A stretch of 64,000 bases of DNA, taken from the NCBI GenBank assembly GCA_047608075.1, contig JBLKRX010000008.1, positions 114,939-178,938 on the forward strand. Direction: 5' to 3'. Positions 61,714 to 64,000 of the stretch are shown here, piece after piece. The first letter of the stretch is position 1. Every line of letters starts with the position of its first letter. The notes beneath the pieces are model-generated. The model saw nothing but the letters and a program-made list of their open reading frames with translations. It was not told the DNA's origin and searched no databases. This DNA comes from Ferdinandcohnia humi_A. Lineage in GTDB: Bacteria; Bacillota; Bacilli; Bacillales; Bacillaceae_L. The position numbers and the translations under genes are program-made.

Positions 61714-62622
61714 TCATATTTCTTTTATATTACCTAATGCGTCTTTTGCTGTCACGTAGGAAAATGAGTATCCGTGGTCTTGTAGCTTTTTAGGTAAAAC
61801 CCTTTGTCCTTCAAGCACAAGAATGCTCATTTGTCCGAGTAAAAGCTTTAATGCAAAGCTAGGGACGGGTAGCCAATGTGGCCTTTTCAGAACCTCGCTA
61901 ATCGTTCTACCAAACTCCTTCATTTGAACAGGGTTGGGTGCTGTCAGATTAATGGGTCCGGAGATGGCTTCAGTATATAAGAGAAATTCAATACTTTTGA
62001 TGACATCATCAATATGTATCCATGATAACCACTGCTTGCCCGAACCGATGGTGCCACCTATAAAGAATTGATAGGGCATTATCATCCGGTTTAGTGCTCC
62101 TCCGCCTTGACCTAATACAACACCTAATCTCAATAGGCAAGTTCGTATTCCAAATTTGGTAGCTTTGAGGGCTTCCTGTTCCCACACAGACACAGTTGTT
62201 GCTAGAAAATCTGAACCAACAGTTGACGAACTTTCAGAAAAGGACTCGCCCAGAGATGTTCCATATATCCCAATTGCACTGGTATTAAGCAGAACCTTTG
62301 GTTTGCTTTTGAGAGAGGATAGGATACGAACTACCTCTTTCGTTGTATCAACCCGACTCGATACAATCCTTTTCTTACGTTGCTTTGTCCACCGTCCACT
62401 GTTCAACGATTCACCGGATAGATTAATAAAGGCATCGATTCCTTCAAGATGTTCTTCTGGGGTGGTTTTTGGTGAAAGCCATTCAATAAATTTAAGATTT
62501 TGTTGGTCTTCTTTATTTGAAATGTCTCTTGTTAAAATATATATCATATGTTTTTTCTTGAGGAGATAACTAGTAAGTGCTTTTCCGATAAAACCTGTGC
62601 CACCCGCGATTGCAATTTTCAA
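61714..62622 (-). CDS. yfhF: TIGR01777 family NAD-dependent epimerase, YfhF
   Basis: 302 residues. The Rossmann motif IAGGTGFIGKALTSYLL is at residues 4-20. INLSGESLNSGRWTKQRKKRI is the signature of the TIGR01777/SulA-like group, and a C-terminal DUF1731 tail (LLLGQMSILVLEGQRVLPKKL) is present. It is the YfhF homologue, divergent from recX as in other Bacillaceae. The substrate is unknown. Confidence 0.9.
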   Translation of the reverse strand: MKIAIAGGTGFIGKALTSYLLKKKHMIYILTRDISNKEDQQNLKFIEWLSPKTTPEEHLEGIDAFINLSGESLNSGRWTKQRKKRIVSSRVDTTKEVVRILSSLKSKPKVLLNTSAIGIYGTSLGESFSESSSTVGSDFLATTVSVWEQEALKATKFGIRTCLLRLGVVLGQGGGALNRMIMPYQFFIGGTIGSGKQWLSWIHIDDVIKSIEFLLYTEAISGPINLTAPNPVQMKEFGRTISEVLKRPHWLPVPSFALKLLLGQMSILVLEGQRVLPKKLQDHGYSFSYVTAKDALGNIKEI

Positions 62623-62720
62623 CGCAATTTCCTCCCTACTATATCCTTTCTTACTTATTCCATAACTTTTACATTTATCCTCTAAATACTTATGCTACTA
62701 TATAAATAGAGGTGTAATTG

Positions 62721-63536
62721 ATGGCTATAATTACGAAAATCACGACTCAGAAAAAGAATAGTGAACGATTTAATATTTTTCTTGATTACGGTAAGGGTGA
62801 GGAGTACGCTTTTAGTGTCGATCAGGATGTGTTACTGTCCTTCCGTTTGAAAAAAGGAATGGAGATAGATGAATTAGACATAACTGAAATCCAATTTGAG
62901 GATGAGGTTAAAAAGGCTTTTAATCTTGCCCTTACATTCCTTTCGTATCGGATGAGATCGAAAAAAGAAGTAATCGAGTATTTAAAGAAAAAGGAAATCG
63001 ATGAACCGATTATCCCAGACGTACTTCACAAGCTTGAGGAATATAAGTATATAAATGACGAAGAGTTTGCGAAGGCGTATGTTCAAACGCAAATAAATAC
63101 GACGTCTAAGGGACCTGAAGTACTTAAACAGGAGCTCTATGAAAAAGGAATCGAAAAAAATAGTATCGACCAAAGCTTAACACTGTTCTCAAAAGAGGAG
63201 CAAATTGAAACAGTGACTAAATTAGTTGAAAAAGCTCTCTCGAAAAATGCGAAAATATCAGAAAAACAAGCGAAACAAAAGCTCGAGGTTGCCCTTCAGC
63301 GGAAGGGTTATTCCTGGGAAGTTATCCAAATCGCACTGGAAGAGATTCAGTTCGCGAAGGATGTTGATGAGGAGTGGGAGGCTATGGAACACCATGGTTT
63401 TAAGGCCCATCGCAAGTATCAACATCTTGAAGGCTGGGAATACGAGCAAAAAATGAAGCAGTCTCTTTACCGAAAAGGTTTTGCGATTGAAATGATTGAA
63501 AAATGGATTGAACAGTTAAAGGACGGGAACAACTAA
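62721..63536 (+). CDS. recX: Recombination regulator RecX
   Basis: 271 residues. Bacillus RecX proteins are of this longer type. Repeated three-helix units are visible: LTFLSYRMRSKKEVIEYLKKK, YINDEEFAKAYVQTQ and further copies to the C-terminus. It modulates RecA filaments. I take the ATG at 62721, 6 nt after AGAGGTG, rather than the TTG just before it. The stop overlaps the yfhH start by 1 nt. Confidence 0.92.
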   Translation: MAIITKITTQKKNSERFNIFLDYGKGEEYAFSVDQDVLLSFRLKKGMEIDELDITEIQFEDEVKKAFNLALTFLSYRMRSKKEVIEYLKKKEIDEPIIPDVLHKLEEYKYINDEEFAKAYVQTQINTTSKGPEVLKQELYEKGIEKNSIDQSLTLFSKEEQIETVTKLVEKALSKNAKISEKQAKQKLEVALQRKGYSWEVIQIALEEIQFAKDVDEEWEAMEHHGFKAHRKYQHLEGWEYEQKMKQSLYRKGFAIEMIEKWIEQLKDGNN

Positions 63537-63853
63537 TGCAGGAAAAACGATATAGCCAAATGACGGAATATGAACTACATCGAGAAATTGCATCATTAAA
63601 AGAAAAAGCGCGAAAGGCAGAACAGCTTGGAATTGTCAATGAATTAGCGGTGCTTGAAAGAAAGGCTGCAATGGCTAAAGCTTACTTATTAAATCCGAAG
63701 GACTTCAAACCAGGAGACATTTACGAAATCGAAGGAGACCCGGGGAGCTATTTTAAAATCAATTATATGAACGGTGTTTTTGCGTGGGGCTCTCGTGTTG
63801 GCCAAGAAGACAAAGAAGAAGCATTACCGATATCTTTATTAGTTAGAGAGTAA
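63536..63853 (+). CDS. yfhH: YfhH family protein (DUF1811)
   Basis: 105 residues. An N-terminal coiled coil (ELHREIASLKEKARKAEQLG...) is followed by a small beta domain (FKPGDIYEIEGDPGSYFKINYM). This matches YfhH/DUF1811 of Bacillaceae, always next to recX. The function is unknown. Translation is coupled to recX. Confidence 0.92.
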   Translation: MQEKRYSQMTEYELHREIASLKEKARKAEQLGIVNELAVLERKAAMAKAYLLNPKDFKPGDIYEIEGDPGSYFKINYMNGVFAWGSRVGQEDKEEALPISLLVRE

Positions 63854-63862
63854 GAGGCTGGG

Positions 63863-64000
63863 ACATAACTAGCTTCCAATAGTGAAAAAGGTGAATTTGA
63901 TCTCACTCAAATTCACCTTTCTCTATTTTTGCTTGTAAATTCTTCTATTACCTTAGTTGATGGCAGTGAATTTTCTTAAATTCACTGCCATTAACGCAAA
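63863..64000. repeat. Hairpin-rich element at the window end
   Basis: After GAGGCTGGGACATAACT, a perfect 14-bp stem (AAAGGTGAATTTGA/TCAAATTCACCTTT, 63887-63920) and, at 63961-63990, a perfect 13-bp stem (TGGCAGTGAATTT/AAATTCACTGCCA) occur. Both share the GTGAATTT core. The first may terminate yfhH. The whole may be the edge of a mobile or dispersed element cut by the window end. Confidence 0.5.

Noticed and set aside
1..64000. A prophage or integrated plasmid
   Set aside because: No integrase, structural phage genes or replication genes are present. The single endolysin-like amidase is isolated.

Overview
The window is low-GC, AT-rich DNA. Shine-Dalgarno sites are strong (GGAGG type) and many genes match the Bacillus subtilis set (natK/natR/natA/natB, xylA/xylB, yhbD with a bactofilin, glpQ/glpP/glpD, xpaC/yaaN, yfhD/yfhE/yfhF/recX/yfhH). 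The organism is therefore almost certainly a Bacillaceae member, a soil-type aerobic spore-former relative, but the species cannot be named from this sequence. No rRNA, complete tRNA, CRISPR array or prophage is visible. Most of the region is ordinary chromosome, with small islands of repeats.

Layout: (1) 1-5.5 kb holds the end of a DHA2 drug exporter, then the NatK/NatR two-component system divergent from the NatAB exporter. (2) 5.5-6.9 kb holds a weak small ORF and a frameshifted two-domain membrane-anchored protein. (3) 7-16.9 kb is a full xylan/xylose regulon: GH43 beta-xylosidase, the ROK repressor XylR, a sugar ABC importer without its own ATPase, a YesL-family protein, xylose isomerase and xylulokinase. 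A xylR-type operator overlaps two divergent promoters. (4) 17-31.5 kb holds a cupin, an alanine/glycine symporter behind a consensus ArgR box, a TraB-family protein, a POT peptide symporter, a Fur-box-controlled divergent pair, a diguanylate cyclase, a TolB-like propeller protein, a UMF1 transporter, a phosphodiesterase and a MATE exporter. (5) 31.5-32 kb holds the left end of an IS256-type element running into 15 copies of a 20-bp tandem repeat. (6) 32-37 kb holds a GntR/ABC operon and xpaC-telA. (7) 37.5-46 kb is a glycerophosphodiester/glycerol-3-phosphate block: secreted GlpQ, an ABC importer, a HAD phosphatase, the antiterminator GlpP and glpD. (8) 46-53 kb holds yhbD-bactofilin, a DEAD helicase, a lipoprotein, and a LuxR-type two-component system divergent from envelope proteins (HAAS/DUF1700 and DUF4097). 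(9) 53-58.4 kb holds BrnQ with a T-box leader, a three-gene operon with an unusual QueA paralogue, and an amidase. (10) 58.7-64 kb is the yfhD-yfhE...yfhF-recX-yfhH neighbourhood, interrupted by repeat elements, a GNAT acetyltransferase and an amidohydrolase.

The two best candidates for undescribed biology are the SDR / QueA-like / VOC operon (55.1-57.3 kb), where the usual QueA active-site signatures are replaced, and the glp-linked ABC importer (38.6-43.5 kb), which seems to replace GlpT and sits behind its own leader terminator. The non-coding DNA also holds at least four copies of one dispersed repeat family, all lying at gene 3' ends, a 144-bp element with terminal inverted repeats beside a tRNA-like T-arm, and several clear operators.
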